Of a DNA stretch of 64,000 nucleotides, positions 27,863 to 37,350 are shown piece after piece. The stretch is from NCBI RefSeq assembly GCF_040361435.1, contig NZ_APNL01000002.1, forward strand, positions 124,001 through 188,000. The letters are read 5' to 3'. Below the pieces are notes generated by a model. The model saw nothing but the letters and a program-made list of their open reading frames with translations. It was not told the DNA's origin and made no database searches. Every line of letters begins with the position of its first letter. Position 1 is the stretch's first letter. Position numbers and translations under genes: made by a program. This DNA comes from Salinisphaera sp002433465 (lineage in GTDB: Bacteria > Pseudomonadota > Gammaproteobacteria > Nevskiales > Salinisphaeraceae).

Positions 27863-28374
27863 CCCACGGCCTTTTGAAACCCGCGACCGGCGCAGCCGAC
27901 CACCAGCAGCTGGGCGAACTCGCGCATCGTATCTGGCACGAGCATTACCCCGGCATCATCAGCCGCGAGCAGATCGACTATATGCTCGCCAGCCAATACA
28001 GCGCCACGGCAATCGCCGACCAGCAGGCACAGGGCACGCGCTTCGTGCTCGCCTGGGTCGAAGACACGCCGGTCGGATTTGCCGCGGTGTCGCCCGATGA
28101 ACAGAGCACCGATATCGCCTGGCTCGACAAGCTCTACATCCTGGCCGAAAACCGCGGCCAGGGCATCGGCGGGCAGCTTATCGGCTGGGCTCGAGAGGTC
28201 GCCGGCGCGCTCGATGCCCGTGCCCTGTGCCTGCGGGTGAACCGCGATAACGCGGCATCGGTGGCCATGTACCAGCATGCCGGGTTCGAAATCGAGCGCG
28301 AGGACGTCAAATCGATCGGCAACGGTTTCGTGATGGACGACTACGTGATGCGCTTAGCGCTAGGCGGCGCATAG
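27859..28374 (+). CDS. GNAT N-acetyltransferase
   Basis: 171 residues with a single GNAT fold. The acetyl-CoA pyrophosphate loop is 'ENRGQGIGGQLIGWA' (Q/RxxGxG/A) near 95, with 'LRVNRDNAASVAMYQHAGF' near 130, a typical C-terminal GNAT segment. The acceptor is not identifiable; the small size fits amino-acid or peptide N-acetyltransferases. ATGA overlap with the DUF1992 gene. Confidence 0.92.
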   Translation: MTHGLLKPATGAADHQQLGELAHRIWHEHYPGIISREQIDYMLASQYSATAIADQQAQGTRFVLAWVEDTPVGFAAVSPDEQSTDIAWLDKLYILAENRGQGIGGQLIGWAREVAGALDARALCLRVNRDNAASVAMYQHAGFEIEREDVKSIGNGFVMDDYVMRLALGGA

Positions 28375-28423
28375 CGGGCCTGCAGGCGCGAACGCCCCTG
28401 GCCAGACGCGCCCCGGGCCACAC

Positions 28424-29716
28424 TCAGCCGCCGCCGGTGCCCACGTCGGCCGGCGCTTCGCGCACGGTGCTGTTTTGTGCCCGGACTTGCGCTTCTGCCT
28501 CGGCGCGGGCCTGGTTTTGGGCCTCAGCCTGGGCCTGGGCCGCTTCCCGCGCGTTCGCGGCATCGTCGGAGGCGAGCACGAAGGCGCCCACCCAACCGGC
28601 TGCTTCGCCGTTGGCGCGTTCCACACGCCGCCATCCCGGGCGCTGCTCCAGCACTTTCACCGAGGTGCCGTAGGCCAGGCGATCGCGCACCGACGCGTCG
28701 GTGCTGGGTTCGTCGCGCAGCTCTGCCGAACCGCTGGCCACCGTATACCACGGCCCCTGGGGCGCAGCCGACTGGCCGGCGTTCGCGCGCTGTTCGCCTT
28801 CGGAGGTCGACGTTTCGTTCTGGCCTGCAGTGGAAGACGGGCGGCCGCCAGAATTCGTCGACGCCGTGGCCGTATCGGCGGCGGCCTGCGCATCGGCGGG
28901 CGCCTCCGGCTCGGCCTCGGCAACGTTGGCCGACGCTTCGCTTCGGGTCCGGTCGACCGCAATCAATCGATCCGCGATCCAGCCGATGCTGTCGTAGTCC
29001 ACGAACCAGACCCGCGACCAGCCAGCACGCTGATCGAGCAATACGCCGGTATCTTCCCGGCTGACCTGATCGATGATCTGGGATTGCATCGACGGCCCAG
29101 CGCGCAGATTCACCAGACCGGCCATGACCCGAGCCTGGGGCAGGCGCATGGCCAGCCCGTTGAGGTTGTTGCGCGCTTCCGGATTGCTTTGCGCGGCACG
29201 GCTGAACCAGCGCACGGCCCGCGCGCGATCGCGCGGCATGCCCTGGCCTTCGAGATACATCAGAGCGAGATTGTTCTGTGCGGGCGCGAAATCCTGGCGG
29301 GCCGCCTTTTCATACCAGTCGCGCGCGGCCGCGATATCGCGCTCCACGCCGTCGCCGGATTGCAGCATTCGCGCCAAGTTGTACTGCGCCTGCACGTTGC
29401 CCTGCTCGGCGGCGGCCTGAAACCAGCGTCTTGCCGTTTCGCGATCGAGCGCACGGCCAAGGCCGTTGCCGTAGAGCAGGGCCAGATTGAACTGGGCACG
29501 CGCATCGCCGGCTTCGGCCAACGGCGCCCACAGATCGTGCGCCGTATCGTAGTCGCCCTTCTGATAGGCCGTGATGGCGTCCGAGAAATCGTCGCCGAAG
29601 GCCGGCGCGCTCGCCGCGAGCCCAAGCATGATCGCGGCCTGTATCGCGGCCCGTACCAATCGACCGTGCCATGCGCTGCGTGTGTATTTCATAGATTGCG
29701 TATCGTTAACCGCCAT
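28424..29716 (-). CDS. Exported SEL1-repeat protein with two SH3-like domains
   Basis: 430 residues. AAGG lies 6 bases before the ATG chosen; an in-frame ATG eight codons on is less well supported. A signal peptide ('AAIMLGLAASAPAFG') is followed by SEL1/TPR repeats (residues ~45-185, 'AQFNLALLYGNGLG', 'AQYNLARMLQSGDGV', 'AQNNLALMYLEGQGM'), an SH3b-like domain from ~195, a long Ala/Ser/Glu linker, a second SH3b-like domain near 325 and a low-complexity tail. SEL1 proteins scaffold envelope complexes; SH3b domains often bind peptidoglycan. Confidence 0.9.
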   Translation of the reverse strand: MAVNDTQSMKYTRSAWHGRLVRAAIQAAIMLGLAASAPAFGDDFSDAITAYQKGDYDTAHDLWAPLAEAGDARAQFNLALLYGNGLGRALDRETARRWFQAAAEQGNVQAQYNLARMLQSGDGVERDIAAARDWYEKAARQDFAPAQNNLALMYLEGQGMPRDRARAVRWFSRAAQSNPEARNNLNGLAMRLPQARVMAGLVNLRAGPSMQSQIIDQVSREDTGVLLDQRAGWSRVWFVDYDSIGWIADRLIAVDRTRSEASANVAEAEPEAPADAQAAADTATASTNSGGRPSSTAGQNETSTSEGEQRANAGQSAAPQGPWYTVASGSAELRDEPSTDASVRDRLAYGTSVKVLEQRPGWRRVERANGEAAGWVGAFVLASDDAANAREAAQAQAEAQNQARAEAEAQVRAQNSTVREAPADVGTGGG

Positions 29717-29974
29717 TATCGACCTTTATCGGCCACGCCAGCCTCGGCGCGCGCGAGCGAGCCCTTTTATCGTCATCGGCCGCAACCCACGGCTTCTGCA
29801 AAACAGCCGGGCGCAACCAGCCTATCGCAGCGTGACTCGATAACTACAGGGACCACGGCGTTCGACGCTTTCGAACGCGGCAAGGCAGCTGCCAGCACGC
29901 GCTACGGTAGCGCATGCAGCCCGGCGCAGCACCCGGGCCCGCAGCGCCCCGTGGCGCCGGCGAGGGCAGCGCGG
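29717..29974. other. Intergenic gap with no gene seen
   Basis: This is the 258-base divergent-side gap between the SEL1 gene start and the prpE stop. I see no convincing gene, hairpin or operator. It must hold the SEL1 gene promoter. Confidence 0.5.
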
Positions 29975-31876
29975 TCAGCCCGCGCGGCGCCTGGCGTAGC
30001 CGATATGACCGAGCTGGGTTTCGATGTCGGTGAGAATCGCGGGGTCGTCGATCGTGGCCGGGGTCGTCCAGTCCTTGCCGTCGGCGATTTCACGCAGGGT
30101 GGCCCGTACCACCTTGCCGGAGCGTGTCTTGGGCAGTCGATCCACGATCGCCACATGGCGGAATGCCGCCACCGGGCCGATCTGATCCCGCACGATCGCC
30201 ACCAGTTCGGCGACGATCTCCTCGGCTGCACGCGTGGCGCTAGATTTGAGCACGACCATGGCGACCGGCAGCTGGCCCTTGTCGGCATCGGCCGCACCCA
30301 CCACGGCGGCCTCGGCCACGTCGCCATGGGCGGCGATGACTTCCTCGATCATGCCGGTGGATAGACGATGGCCGGCCACGTTGATGATGTCGTCCACCCG
30401 GCTCATCACCCACAGGTTGCCGTCGGCGTCGAAATAGCCGGCGTCGCCGGAGCGGTAATAGCCGTCGAACATCTCGAGATACGACGATTTGTAGCGTTCG
30501 TCGTTCTGCCAGAGCGTGGGGAAACAGCCCGGCGGCAGCGGCAGCTTCACGCAGATATCGCCCATTTCACCGTTGGGCATTTCTTCGCCTTCGGCGCCGA
30601 GCACGCGAATATCGTAGCCGGGCACGGGTCGGCCCGCCGAGCCGGGCGGCACGTCGAGCTGTTCGAGCCCCAACGGGTTGGCGCTCATCGGCCAGGCGGT
30701 TTCGGTCTGCCACCAGTGGTCGACTACGGGCACGTCGAGCTTCTCGCCGGCCCAGGCCGCGGTATCCGGATCGGTATGTTCGCCGGCCAGAAACAGCGCG
30801 CGCAGGCTGGATACGTCGTATTGCCGGGCCAGCTCGCCGTTCGGGTCGACTTTCTTGATCGCCCGAAAGGCCGTGGGCGCGGTGAAGAATACGTCCACCT
30901 TGTGCTCGGCAATCACCCGGAAGAAGGCGCCCGCATCGGGCGTGCCCACCGGCTTGCCTTCGTACATCACCGAGGTGCAGCCCAGCAGCAGCGGCGCATA
31001 GACGATATAGGAATGGCCGACCACCCAGCCCACGTCGGAGGCGGTCCAGAACACGTCGTCCTGGCTCAGCCCGTATACCGCACGCATGGAATAGTGCATG
31101 GCCACGGCATGGCCGCCGTTGTCGCGCACCACGCCCTTGGGCTTACCCGTGGTGCCGGAGGGATAGAGGATATACAGCGGGTCGGTGGCGGCCACCGGCA
31201 CGCAATCCACCGGCTCGGCGTCGGCGAGCGCGTCGACCCAGTCGAGATCGCGGCCCGGCGTGAGTTCGCAGCGCCGGGTTTCACGCTGGAAGATCACGCA
31301 GCGTTCGACGGCATGCTCGGCGAGTTCCAGGCCGCGGTCGAGCAACGGCTTGTATTCGACCACGCGCGTGGGCTCGATACCGCAGGAGGCCGAGAGCACC
31401 AGCTTGGGCTTGGCGTCGTCGATGCGCTTGGCGAGTTCCGCGCCGGCAAAGCCGCCAAACACCACCGAATGCACCGCGCCGATGCGCGCACAGGCCAGCA
31501 TGGCGATCACCGCTTCGGGGATCATCGGCATATAGATGATCACGCGGTCGCCCTTGGCCACGCCCTGGCCGTGCAGCACGCCGGCGAACTTTGCTACCGC
31601 ATCGCGCAGCTGCTCGTAGCTGTAGCGCTGCTGCGACTGGGTGACCGGGCTGTCGTGGATGAGGGCGGTCACGTCGCCGCGCCCGGCTTCAACGTGGCGA
31701 TCCAGGCAGTTATCGGCCGTATTGAGTTCGCCGTCGGCATACCAGCGATAGAACGGCGCACGGCTGGCGTCGAGGATCTGGCGCGGCGCGCGCGTCCAGC
31801 GAATCGCGCCGGCGGCTTCGCGCCAGAAGCCTTCGGGGTCGCGCAGGGCCTGTTCGAATTCGGCCTGATAGGTCAT
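29975..31876 (-). CDS. prpE: Propionyl-CoA synthetase (acetyl-CoA synthetase family)
   Basis: 633 residues from the ATG with GAGGAG 7-8 bases upstream. ANL-superfamily adenylating enzyme: P-loop 'YPSGTTGKPKGVV', 'GWVVGHSYIVYAPLL', 'DHWWQTETAWPM' (A5), 'YYRSGDAGYFDADG' (A7), and the catalytic/acetylatable lysine in 'PKTRSGKVVRATLR'. Overall length and N-terminus 'DPEGFWREAAGAIRWTRAP' match PrpE. It activates propionate (and possibly acetate). No methylcitrate cycle genes are next to it. Confidence 0.93.
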   Translation of the reverse strand: MTYQAEFEQALRDPEGFWREAAGAIRWTRAPRQILDASRAPFYRWYADGELNTADNCLDRHVEAGRGDVTALIHDSPVTQSQQRYSYEQLRDAVAKFAGVLHGQGVAKGDRVIIYMPMIPEAVIAMLACARIGAVHSVVFGGFAGAELAKRIDDAKPKLVLSASCGIEPTRVVEYKPLLDRGLELAEHAVERCVIFQRETRRCELTPGRDLDWVDALADAEPVDCVPVAATDPLYILYPSGTTGKPKGVVRDNGGHAVAMHYSMRAVYGLSQDDVFWTASDVGWVVGHSYIVYAPLLLGCTSVMYEGKPVGTPDAGAFFRVIAEHKVDVFFTAPTAFRAIKKVDPNGELARQYDVSSLRALFLAGEHTDPDTAAWAGEKLDVPVVDHWWQTETAWPMSANPLGLEQLDVPPGSAGRPVPGYDIRVLGAEGEEMPNGEMGDICVKLPLPPGCFPTLWQNDERYKSSYLEMFDGYYRSGDAGYFDADGNLWVMSRVDDIINVAGHRLSTGMIEEVIAAHGDVAEAAVVGAADADKGQLPVAMVVLKSSATRAAEEIVAELVAIVRDQIGPVAAFRHVAIVDRLPKTRSGKVVRATLREIADGKDWTTPATIDDPAILTDIETQLGHIGYARRRAG

Positions 31877-32042
31877 GCCACACTCCTCGATCGCATAGGG
31901 TTTCGTTATTCGATCCAATGTGCCAGCGCGGCTGGCGCGGCCTCCATACGACGAAGGTGGGGCGCACGCCGACGAAACGGCTTGGGACGTGTTTCACGAT
32001 CGTCTACATTGACGGCATGCGCTTATCGCGAATCCTGCTCGA

Positions 32043-34220
32043 ATGTCCCGCCTGAACGGCCTGCGGCTGCTTGTCGCGGCACTCGTCGTGCTCGCCACCG
32101 GCGCCTGCAACGGCCCCTGGAACAATCCTTATCCGGATGCCGATCGCGACAGCGATATCTACTACAGCTCGTTTCGCGAGCCGCCGCGCCATCTGGACCC
32201 GGCCCGCTCCTATGCCACCGACGAGGCCAGCTTCACCGGCGCGATCTACGAGCCGCCGTTGCAGTATCACTACCTAAAGCGGCCCTATACGCTGATTCCG
32301 GCCACCGCGACCGCAGTGCCCGAGCCGCAGTATCTGGACGCCGAGGACAATCCGCTGCCCGCGGATACGCCCGCCGCCGAGGTGGCCACCAGCGTTTACA
32401 CCATCGATATCCGGCCCGGCATTCGCTACCAGCCGCATCCGGCGTTCGCGAAAAACCCTGACGGCAGCCCGCGCTATGCCGAGCTGAGCGCAGCCGACAT
32501 GGTGGGCATCAGCCGCCCGGCCGATTTCGAACACCAGGGCACGCGCGAACTGCGCGCCGGCGACTACGTGCATGAAATCAAGCGCCTGGCGAGCCCCGAA
32601 GTGAATTCACCGATCTTCGGACTGATGAGCGCGCATATCGTGGGCCTGGCCGAACTGCGTGAACGCCTGGACACCGCGCGCGCCAAGCTGGCACCCGGCG
32701 AATCGCTCGACCTCACCGCATTCGATTTCGACGGCGCCCGGGTAATCGACGATCACCGCTACGAAATCCGCGTACAGGGCGTGTATCCGCAGCTGCGCTA
32801 CTGGCTGGCGCTGGCCTTCTTTGCCCCCGTGCCGCCCGAGGTCACCCGCTTCTACGATCAGCCCGCGCTCAAATCACGCAATATCAGCCTGGATACGTTC
32901 CCGGTGGGCACCGGCGCCTACATGCTCACCGAGAACAACCCGAACCAGCGCATGGTGCTCGAGGCCAACCCCAACTTTCACGGCCAGCGCTATCCCAGCG
33001 AAGGCGAAGACGGCGACCGTGCCGCCGGACTGCTGGCCGATGCCGGCAAGGAACTGCCCTTTATCAAGCGGGCGGTGTACTCGCGCGAGCAGGAATCGAT
33101 CCCCTACTGGAACAAGTTCCTGCAGGGCTATTACGACGTCTCCGGCATCAGCGACGATGCTTTCGGTCAGGCCATCAATATCGACGCCGAGGGCAATCCA
33201 AACCTCACGGCCACCATGGCAGAGCGTGGCATGTCGCTGGCCACGACGGTGCTGCCGGGCATCTTTTATCTGGGCTTCAACCTCAACGACGATGTGGTCG
33301 GCGGGCTGGACGACTCGGGGCGCAAGCTGCGCCAGGCGATCTCGATCGCCATCGACATGGAAAGCTATATTCCGCTGTTTCTCAACGGCCGCGGGATCGT
33401 CGCCCAGGGGCCGATCCCGCCCGGGCTGTTCGGCTATCAGGACGGCAAGGCCGGCATGAACCCGGTGGTGTATGACTGGGTGGATGGCGAGGCCGTGCGC
33501 AAGCCTATCGATACTGCCCGGCGGCTGCTCGCCGAAGCCGGTTACCCCAACGGCATCGACCCGAACACCGGCCAGTCGCTGCTGGTGAATATCGACACAC
33601 CCGCCACCGGCCCCGAGTTCAAGACCCAGATGGACTGGATGCGCCAGCAGTTCGACAAGCTCGGTCTTCAGCTGGTGGTACGCGCGACCACCTGGCCGCG
33701 CTTCCAGAAGAAGATCGCCGAGGGCAATGTCCAGATCTATTTCGGCAGCGGCTGGATGGCCGATTATCCGGACCCGGAAAACTTTCTGTCCCAGCTCTAT
33801 GGGCCCAACGGCACCGCCGAGCACGCCGGCTCGAACTACGCCAACTATGCCAACGACGAATACGACCGCCTGTTTCGTCAGATGCGGGTGATGGAGAACG
33901 GCCCCGAACGCCAGGCCATCATCGAGCGCATGCTGACGATCCTGCGCCGCGACGCGCCCTGGCAATGGGGCTACTTCCCGCGCCAGTACGCGCTGTACCA
34001 CCAGTGGCTGCACAACACCAAACCCAACGGCATGATCCAGAGTTCGCTCAAATACCTGCGCCTGGACGGCGCGCTGCGCGCCGAAAAACGCCGCGAATGG
34101 AATAACCCGGTGCTCTGGCCGCTCGCTGCCGGCCTCGCGCTGTTGATCGCGCTGCTGCTGCCGGGCGTGTGGATCTACCGGCGCCGCGAGCATGGCGCCC
34201 TGCGTCGGAGGCCGCGCTGA
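32043..34220 (+). CDS. ABC importer substrate-binding protein, family 5, with C-terminal membrane helix
   Basis: 725 residues, longer than the usual ~530 for DppA/OppA. A lipoprotein signal ends at Cys22 ('LATGAC'). The SBP_bac_5 body shows 'REPPRHLDPARSYATDEASF', 'FPVGTGAYMLTENNPNQRMVLEANPNF' and 'GWMADYPDPENFLSQLYGPNG'. A second membrane segment follows at ~692-715 ('LAAGLALLIALLLPGVWIY') with a basic tail. So it appears anchored at both ends, unlike typical Gram-negative binding proteins. It overlaps the permease gene by one base (TGATG). Confidence 0.92.
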   Translation: MSRLNGLRLLVAALVVLATGACNGPWNNPYPDADRDSDIYYSSFREPPRHLDPARSYATDEASFTGAIYEPPLQYHYLKRPYTLIPATATAVPEPQYLDAEDNPLPADTPAAEVATSVYTIDIRPGIRYQPHPAFAKNPDGSPRYAELSAADMVGISRPADFEHQGTRELRAGDYVHEIKRLASPEVNSPIFGLMSAHIVGLAELRERLDTARAKLAPGESLDLTAFDFDGARVIDDHRYEIRVQGVYPQLRYWLALAFFAPVPPEVTRFYDQPALKSRNISLDTFPVGTGAYMLTENNPNQRMVLEANPNFHGQRYPSEGEDGDRAAGLLADAGKELPFIKRAVYSREQESIPYWNKFLQGYYDVSGISDDAFGQAINIDAEGNPNLTATMAERGMSLATTVLPGIFYLGFNLNDDVVGGLDDSGRKLRQAISIAIDMESYIPLFLNGRGIVAQGPIPPGLFGYQDGKAGMNPVVYDWVDGEAVRKPIDTARRLLAEAGYPNGIDPNTGQSLLVNIDTPATGPEFKTQMDWMRQQFDKLGLQLVVRATTWPRFQKKIAEGNVQIYFGSGWMADYPDPENFLSQLYGPNGTAEHAGSNYANYANDEYDRLFRQMRVMENGPERQAIIERMLTILRRDAPWQWGYFPRQYALYHQWLHNTKPNGMIQSSLKYLRLDGALRAEKRREWNNPVLWPLAAGLALLIALLLPGVWIYRRREHGALRRRPR

Positions 34221-35194
34221 TGCTGGCCTACATCATCCGCCGTGCGCTCTACGCCATTCCGGTGCTCATCGGCGTGAACCTGATTACGTTCCTGCTGTTC
34301 TTCGTGGTCAATACGCCCGACGATATCGCCCGTATGCAGCTGGGCTTCAAGCGCGTCACGCCCGAGGCCATCGAAACCTGGAAAGCCACCCACGGCTACG
34401 ACCTGCCCTATATCTACAACGAACAGGCCGATGGCCTGGACAGCATCACCGAGACGCTGTTCTTTCAGAAATCGGTGAAGGTGCTCGCCTTCGAGTTCGG
34501 CCGCTCGGACGCAGGGCGCTCGATTTCGTCGGACATTCTCGAACGCATGGGCCCGAGCCTGGCGCTGGCCGTGCCCACGCTCATCGTCGGCATGCTGGTG
34601 AACGTGACCTTCGGGCTGTTGCTGGTGTTCTTTCGCTCCACCGCCATCGACTGGGGCGGCGTAGTGCTCTGCGTGCTGCTGATGTCGATCTCGCCGCTGT
34701 TCTACATCATCGCGGGCCAGTACGTGGCCGGCAAGCTGATGAATCTGGTGCCCATTTCCGGTTTCGACGCCGGCTGGGACATGGCCAAGTTCCTGGTGCT
34801 GCCGGTGGTTATCGGCGTGGTGGGCGGTATTGGTTCGGGCACGCGCTGGTATCGCACGATATTCCTGGAGGAATACGGCAAGGACTATGTCCGCACCGCC
34901 CGCGCCAAGGGCCTGTCGGACCTGCGGATTCTGTTCGTGCACGTGCTCAAGAACGGCATGATCCCGATTCTCACCGGCGTGGTCGTGCTGCTGCCGCTGT
35001 TGTTCATGGGCAGTCTGATCATGGAGTCCTTCTTCGGCATTCCGGGGCTGGGCAGCTACACCATCGAAGCCATCAACAACCAGGACTTCGCCATCGTGCG
35101 CGCCATGGTGTTCCTCGGCTCAGTGCTCTATATCGTCGGGCTGCTGCTCACCGATATCAGCTATACGCTGTTCGATCCGCGGATTCGGTTATGA
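34220..35194 (+). CDS. ABC importer permease, DppB/OppB type
   Basis: 324 residues from an ATG that overlaps the previous stop; GGAGG lies 8-9 bases upstream. Six helices with the BPD_transp_1 EAA loop 'YVRTARAKGLSDLRILFVHVLKNG' and the C-terminal 'LLLTDISYTLFDPRIRL'. The N-terminal 'MLAYIIRRALYAIPVLIGVNLITF' is typical of DppB. The partner permease gene is separated from it by the inserted higBA pair. Confidence 0.95.
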   Translation: MLAYIIRRALYAIPVLIGVNLITFLLFFVVNTPDDIARMQLGFKRVTPEAIETWKATHGYDLPYIYNEQADGLDSITETLFFQKSVKVLAFEFGRSDAGRSISSDILERMGPSLALAVPTLIVGMLVNVTFGLLLVFFRSTAIDWGGVVLCVLLMSISPLFYIIAGQYVAGKLMNLVPISGFDAGWDMAKFLVLPVVIGVVGGIGSGTRWYRTIFLEEYGKDYVRTARAKGLSDLRILFVHVLKNGMIPILTGVVVLLPLLFMGSLIMESFFGIPGLGSYTIEAINNQDFAIVRAMVFLGSVLYIVGLLLTDISYTLFDPRIRL

Positions 35195-35216
35195 GATCAA
35201 GACGACAGCATATTAA

Positions 35217-35245
35217 TTGTTGCGCGTTGCGCAACGCGCTAAAAT
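35217..35245 (+). promoter_or_regulatory. higBA promoter with operator palindrome in the spacer
   Basis: A TTGTTG (-35, 35217-35222) and TAAAAT (-10, 35240-35245) are 17 bases apart. An 18-bp perfect palindrome GCGCGTTGCGCAACGCGC occupies 35222-35239, exactly between them, 12 bases before the higB GTG. This is the expected layout for autorepression by HigA. Confidence 0.8.
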
Positions 35246-35251
35246 GATGAC

Positions 35252-35530
35252 GTGATCAAATCTTTTCGACATAAAGGATTGAAGCGATACTTCGAAACCG
35301 GGTCGAAAGCCGGCATACAGCCGGATCATGCCAAGCGCTTACGAATGCAACTCGCCGCGTTGAATACCGCGCAGACGATCGATGATATGGATATCCCTGG
35401 TTTCAAGCTGCATTCGCTTACGGGGAAGGGCGCTGATCGATGGTCGGTATGGGTCAGCGGCAACTGGCGCCTCACTTTCGAATTTCGTGACGGTCACGCC
35501 CACGTACTGAATTACGAGGATTATCACTGA
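35252..35530 (+). CDS. higB: HigB-type RelE-superfamily toxin
   Basis: 92 residues from a GTG. It reads as HigB-1: 'IKSFRHKGLKRYFETGSKAGI', 'KLHSLTGKGADRWSVWVSGNWRLTFEF', 'VLNYEDYH'. The conserved Trp-Arg-Leu-Thr-Phe strand and C-terminal Tyr-Asp-His are in place, so an intact ribosome-dependent mRNA interferase is likely. Toxin precedes antitoxin, the normal higBA order. The local sequence upstream is visibly AT-richer than its neighbours. Confidence 0.93.
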   Translation: MIKSFRHKGLKRYFETGSKAGIQPDHAKRLRMQLAALNTAQTIDDMDIPGFKLHSLTGKGADRWSVWVSGNWRLTFEFRDGHAHVLNYEDYH

Positions 35531-35823
35531 TGACCATGCACAACCCTCCGCACCCCGGCGAATTCATCCGTGATGTCTACATGCAGCCATTCGGCATTAC
35601 AGGGCGGACGCTGGCGAGCAAGCTCGGCGTATCGCCGTCTACACTCAATCGCGTACTCAGGGGAACGAGCGGGATCAGCTCCGAAATGGCACTGCGGCTA
35701 TCGAAAGCGCTGGGTCGTTCGCCCGAAAGCTGGATGGCATTACAGGATCAGTACGAGCTTTGGCAGGCGAGGCGTAGGATCGACCTGGATACCGTCGAGA
35801 AAATCGAGTTCGATGCGGCCTGA
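35530..35823 (+). CDS. higA: HigA-type HTH antitoxin
   Basis: 97 residues, overlapping the toxin stop by one base (TGATG). XRE HTH: 'PPHPGEFIRDVYMQPFGITGRTLASKLGVSPSTLNRVLRGTSGISSEMALRLSKALGRSPESWMALQ' spans most of the protein, with the usual HigA opening 'HPGE' and the 'W' anchor in the tail. It neutralises HigB and should repress the promoter at 35217-35245. Confidence 0.93.
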   Translation: MTMHNPPHPGEFIRDVYMQPFGITGRTLASKLGVSPSTLNRVLRGTSGISSEMALRLSKALGRSPESWMALQDQYELWQARRRIDLDTVEKIEFDAA

Positions 35824-35865
35824 TCGCCCGCCCACCGCTATTTTTTACCGGCATAGCTGAAGACC

Positions 35866-37320
35866 GTGTACGTCCTCCTCTACACCGACGCGCTGATCTA
35901 CCTGCTGCTGATTGCGATCGCGGTGTTTGTGGTGTGTGCTGCGCGCAGCAAGCCGTTGCGCGTGCCCTGGCTGCGGGTGTTCGCCCGCCCCGTGGGCATG
36001 ATCACGCTGGTGATACTGCTGGCCTACACGGCGATCGGCGTGCTCGACAGCGTCCACTATCGGCCGACGGTAACCAACGAGGCAGGCGAGACGCGCGTAT
36101 CCGGCGAGGTCGTCAGCCTGCTCGATACGATCGCCGCGCCGTTGATCGAGCACACCGAATACACCTATTCGGCGCCGTTCGCGCTGCACTCCTACGTGCA
36201 ACAGGTGGTGACCGCGGCCGATGGCAGCAAGGCCCAGGTCTACCCGCGTCTGGCCCATGCTGGCGCGTCGCTCAACGACAGCGGCCTGACCCGCGGTGAG
36301 GATATCGCCCGCCGCGCGGCCCGGGGCGCGGGCTGGGGTCTGGCCGTGTGGCTGGCGCTCTGCGTGCCGTTGATCGGGCTGATCGCCGCCCACGAACGCC
36401 GCTCGCCGGCTACGGTGGCGCGCGACATTGCAGCCGATACCACGCCGCTGGCCTGGCGGGCGGCGTTGATCACCATGGCCGTACTGGCCGTGCTCGTGGG
36501 CGTGATTACTTCACTGGCGGGCCAATACCACGTGCTGGGCACCGACAAGGTGGGCCAGGATGTGCTCTATCAGGCGATCAAGAGTATTCGGACCGGGCTT
36601 GCCATCGGTACGCTCACCACGCTGGTGATGCTGCCCTTCGCCCTGCTTCTGGGCACCCTGGCAGGCTATTTCCGCGGCTGGGTGGATGATGTCATCCAGT
36701 ATCTGTATACGACGCTGTCATCGATTCCGGGCGTGCTGCTCATCGCCGCCGCGGTGCTGATGATGCAGGTCTATATGGAAAACCATGCCGAGGCCTTCGG
36801 CTCGACCACGGCACGGGCCGACCTGCGGCTGCTGTTTCTGTGCCTGATTCTGGGCATCACCAGCTGGACCGGGCTATGTCGACTGCTGCGTGCCGAAGTG
36901 CGCAAGCTCTCGGAGCTGGATTATGTGAGCGCAGCACGCGGGCTGGGCACTTCGCCGATGCGTATTCTGGGCCGGCACATGCTGCCCAACGTGATGCATA
37001 TCGTGCTCATCCAGGTGGTGCTGGATTTCTCTGCGCTCGTGCTCGCCGAAGCGGTGCTGAGCTATATCGGCGTGGGCGTAGACCCGACCATGAACAGCTG
37101 GGGCAACATGATCAACGCCGCGCGCATGGAAATGGCGCGCGACCCGATCGTATGGTGGCGCCTCGGCGGCGCCTTCATATTCATGCTGGTGCTGGTACTG
37201 GCGGCCAACCTGTTTGCGGACGTGGTGCGCGATGCCTTCGACCCGCGCCTGCGCGGCGACGCTGGCGGGCGTGCCGTCAAGCGCAAGGCACCCGCCGAAC
37301 CGGCCGGCGGCGCCCGCTAG
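35866..37320 (+). CDS. ABC importer permease, DppC/OppC type, enlarged N-terminus
   Basis: 484 residues, well above the ~300 usual for DppC. Two N-terminal helices (5-27, 43-62), a ~90-residue presumably extracytoplasmic segment, another helix near 155, and then the BPD_transp_1 core: 'VLGTDKVGQDVLYQAIKSIRTGLAIG', EAA loop 'YVSAARGLGTSPMRILGRHMLPN', 'SYIGVGVDPTMNSWGNMI'. GTG start without a clear ribosome binding site, 42 bases after higA; the toxin-antitoxin insertion has probably replaced the native translational coupling to dppB. Confidence 0.9.
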   Translation: MYVLLYTDALIYLLLIAIAVFVVCAARSKPLRVPWLRVFARPVGMITLVILLAYTAIGVLDSVHYRPTVTNEAGETRVSGEVVSLLDTIAAPLIEHTEYTYSAPFALHSYVQQVVTAADGSKAQVYPRLAHAGASLNDSGLTRGEDIARRAARGAGWGLAVWLALCVPLIGLIAAHERRSPATVARDIAADTTPLAWRAALITMAVLAVLVGVITSLAGQYHVLGTDKVGQDVLYQAIKSIRTGLAIGTLTTLVMLPFALLLGTLAGYFRGWVDDVIQYLYTTLSSIPGVLLIAAAVLMMQVYMENHAEAFGSTTARADLRLLFLCLILGITSWTGLCRLLRAEVRKLSELDYVSAARGLGTSPMRILGRHMLPNVMHIVLIQVVLDFSALVLAEAVLSYIGVGVDPTMNSWGNMINAARMEMARDPIVWWRLGGAFIFMLVLVLAANLFADVVRDAFDPRLRGDAGGRAVKRKAPAEPAGGAR

Positions 37321-37350
37321 CCGTTGCAGGCTATAGACGGCTGCCGGCGC

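Noticed and set aside
30368..32461. A 697-codon plus-strand frame
   Set aside because: Antisense to prpE and out of frame with the ABC binding protein; no domain.
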